Shown: positions 63,022 through 64,000 of the stretch, piece after piece
Layout: each line of letters begins with the position of its first letter
Numbering within the stretch: the first letter of the stretch is position 1
DNA from: Gonatopus flavifemur
Lineage: Eukaryota; Arthropoda; Insecta; Hymenoptera; Dryinidae
Length of the DNA: 64,000 nucleotides
Assembly: GCA_018340375.1 (NCBI GenBank)
Contig: JAFFJZ010000010.1
Coordinates: 12,710,001-12,774,000 of the forward strand
Direction: 5' to 3'
Translations under genes and position numbers: made by a program
Notes under the pieces: generated by a model
The model's database searches: none
The model's input: the letters and a program-made list of their open reading frames with translations, nothing else
What the model was told of the DNA's origin: nothing

Positions 63022-64000
63022 ATGAGTGTCCCAGAGCCAGTAAAAAAATGTGTGGCCATTCTAAAAGCTGTAGAAAGCGATTCAGAGAAATTCGCTGCAT
63101 TGTTTATGGTGACCAAAGTGGTGGATGGCAAAGATTGTCCACCCGAGGCAAAGAAGTTGATCTTCGAAGCGATCGGTACAAAGTTCTTGAAAAAATTATT
63201 ATCTAGTAACGACGTTCCTGTAGACTGCCCACCTCAAGTATACAAATCTGTCGCATTATCCATCCTCTCTGCATTCTGCACGGAACCAGAATTGGCTGCT
63301 CATCCGGATATGGTCGCTCATATACCCGCACTTCTGGAAATTGTATCACAGACCGAAGAAGATGCTCCGGACGATACCTTGATCATAGTCAGCGAAGCTT
63401 ACATGTGTTTACAAAGTATAGCTCAATATCCTCCAGGTCAAAAAGCTCTTCTGGAACAAAAAGCCATCCAAAAAATGTGCGATATTTATTCTGAAAAGAG
63501 TTTTCAAACGGACGAGGCTTTGAATATTCTAGTCACTCTAGTCAGTAAATTTGGTCCTCAATCTTGGGACTCTACCGATACCGTTCCATTTCATGCGATC
63601 ATAAACAAGATTGCATTAGATTTCGAAACGGATCATACGGAACGAAAATTCAAATTGTGCACCATCTTGCAAGCTCTTCTAGCATCCGGATTGAAATCTG
63701 TTATCTCTGCGAATGCCAAAGATGAGTCATGGCCTTTGAGTATCCACAAAGGTTTGAGCGATATTCTTGGATCGAAAATTACCAAAACCCAGCGTGATCC
63801 TGCTTTAAAACTTGCCGCGGTTATGATGGATATATTGGGCGCCGAATGGGCGATGTCGGATCCTGAAAAACCTAAAATATTCTTCTTATTGTTGATTCAA
63901 TTGGCGTCTATAGAAGTTAGAATGCAATTGGAGGGTAAACAATTGCAAGGAATTCTGGCTAATGCGGATTTGGTCACCGCTTGTTTCGTCATCTTGGAAA
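63022..64000 (+). CDS. Neurochondrin, N-terminal part (runs off the window)
   Basis: An open frame of 326 codons from MSVPEPVKKCVAILKAVESD to the window edge, uninterrupted. It shows the neurochondrin order: SEKFAALFMVTKVV (residues about 22-35), LIFEAIGTKFLKKLL, ILSAFCTEPELAAHPDMVAH, SEAYMCLQSIAQYPPGQKAL, DEALNILVTLV, FKLCTILQALLASG and DILGSKITKTQRDPALKLAA. These align with human neurochondrin motifs such as S..FAALL.VTK, FCS.PELAAHP and ILGSK...WQR.PALKLAA. The family forms an all-helical (armadillo-like) cytoplasmic protein linked in animals to neurite growth and Sm-protein assembly. A possible splice acceptor ends at 62999, so a 5' UTR exon may lie upstream, or the promoter may be at 62942. 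Usual length is 600-730 aa, so about half is present. Confidence 0.93.
   Translation, partial: MSVPEPVKKCVAILKAVESDSEKFAALFMVTKVVDGKDCPPEAKKLIFEAIGTKFLKKLLSSNDVPVDCPPQVYKSVALSILSAFCTEPELAAHPDMVAHIPALLEIVSQTEEDAPDDTLIIVSEAYMCLQSIAQYPPGQKALLEQKAIQKMCDIYSEKSFQTDEALNILVTLVSKFGPQSWDSTDTVPFHAIINKIALDFETDHTERKFKLCTILQALLASGLKSVISANAKDESWPLSIHKGLSDILGSKITKTQRDPALKLAAVMMDILGAEWAMSDPEKPKIFFLLLIQLASIEVRMQLEGKQLQGILANADLVTACFVILE

Noticed and set aside
1..64000. CRISPR-like arrays, operons or ribosome binding sites
   Set aside because: The spliced genes and mariner/hAT elements show that this is animal DNA; the repeats are inverted or simple-sequence, with no spacer array.

Overview
The window is eukaryotic and almost certainly from an insect. 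It is AT-rich, its genes are split by canonical GT-AG introns, it carries a secreted GH18 chitinase with a chitin-binding domain, Mos1-type mariner transposons, and very dense small inverted-repeat transposons. I lean weakly towards Hymenoptera but cannot settle the order from this sequence.

Four host genes can be supported. (1) A chitinase on the minus strand (start 22658, stop 12156) has four coding exons, 485 aa, and introns packed with mobile elements. (2) A C3orf33 homolog on the minus strand (45976 to 44282) has five coding exons and 233 aa. (3) A single first exon of an N-acylneuraminate-9-phosphatase-like HAD phosphatase lies on the plus strand (51831-51953); its downstream exons were not found. 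(4) The N-terminal 326 codons of neurochondrin lie on the plus strand (63022 to the window edge). Nothing indicates that these genes form a functional unit.

The other ~90% is transposon-derived. 1-12 kb: AGATCT foldback, nested short elements, a mariner copy, a hAT transposase remnant and a 40-bp minisatellite. 12-23 kb: the chitinase with element-filled introns. 23-43 kb: several nested composite elements, including a ~7 kb inverted-repeat structure (28.6-35.9 kb) and a 3.5 kb element (36.2-39.7 kb) holding the second mariner copy. 46-51.4 kb: a cluster of GC-rich hairpins. 52-63 kb: further foldbacks.

The most striking pattern is a large set of short, mostly non-coding elements that begin with CCC and end with GGG (often CCCARRTARCACA at the tip). 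They are flanked by a 2-bp target duplication of no fixed sequence: TT, AA, AT, TA, GA, TC, GT or CA. About two dozen copies can be read, several proved by comparison with an empty site in another repeat. Unrelated members recur at the same lengths, 87 bp and 107 bp. A second set starts CACTG or CACGG and duplicates TA, TG or CA. Further sets have hAT-like 8-bp, TTAA, TA (mariner, Tigger-like) and 9-bp duplications. No full-length transposase for the CCC or CACKG sets was recognised.
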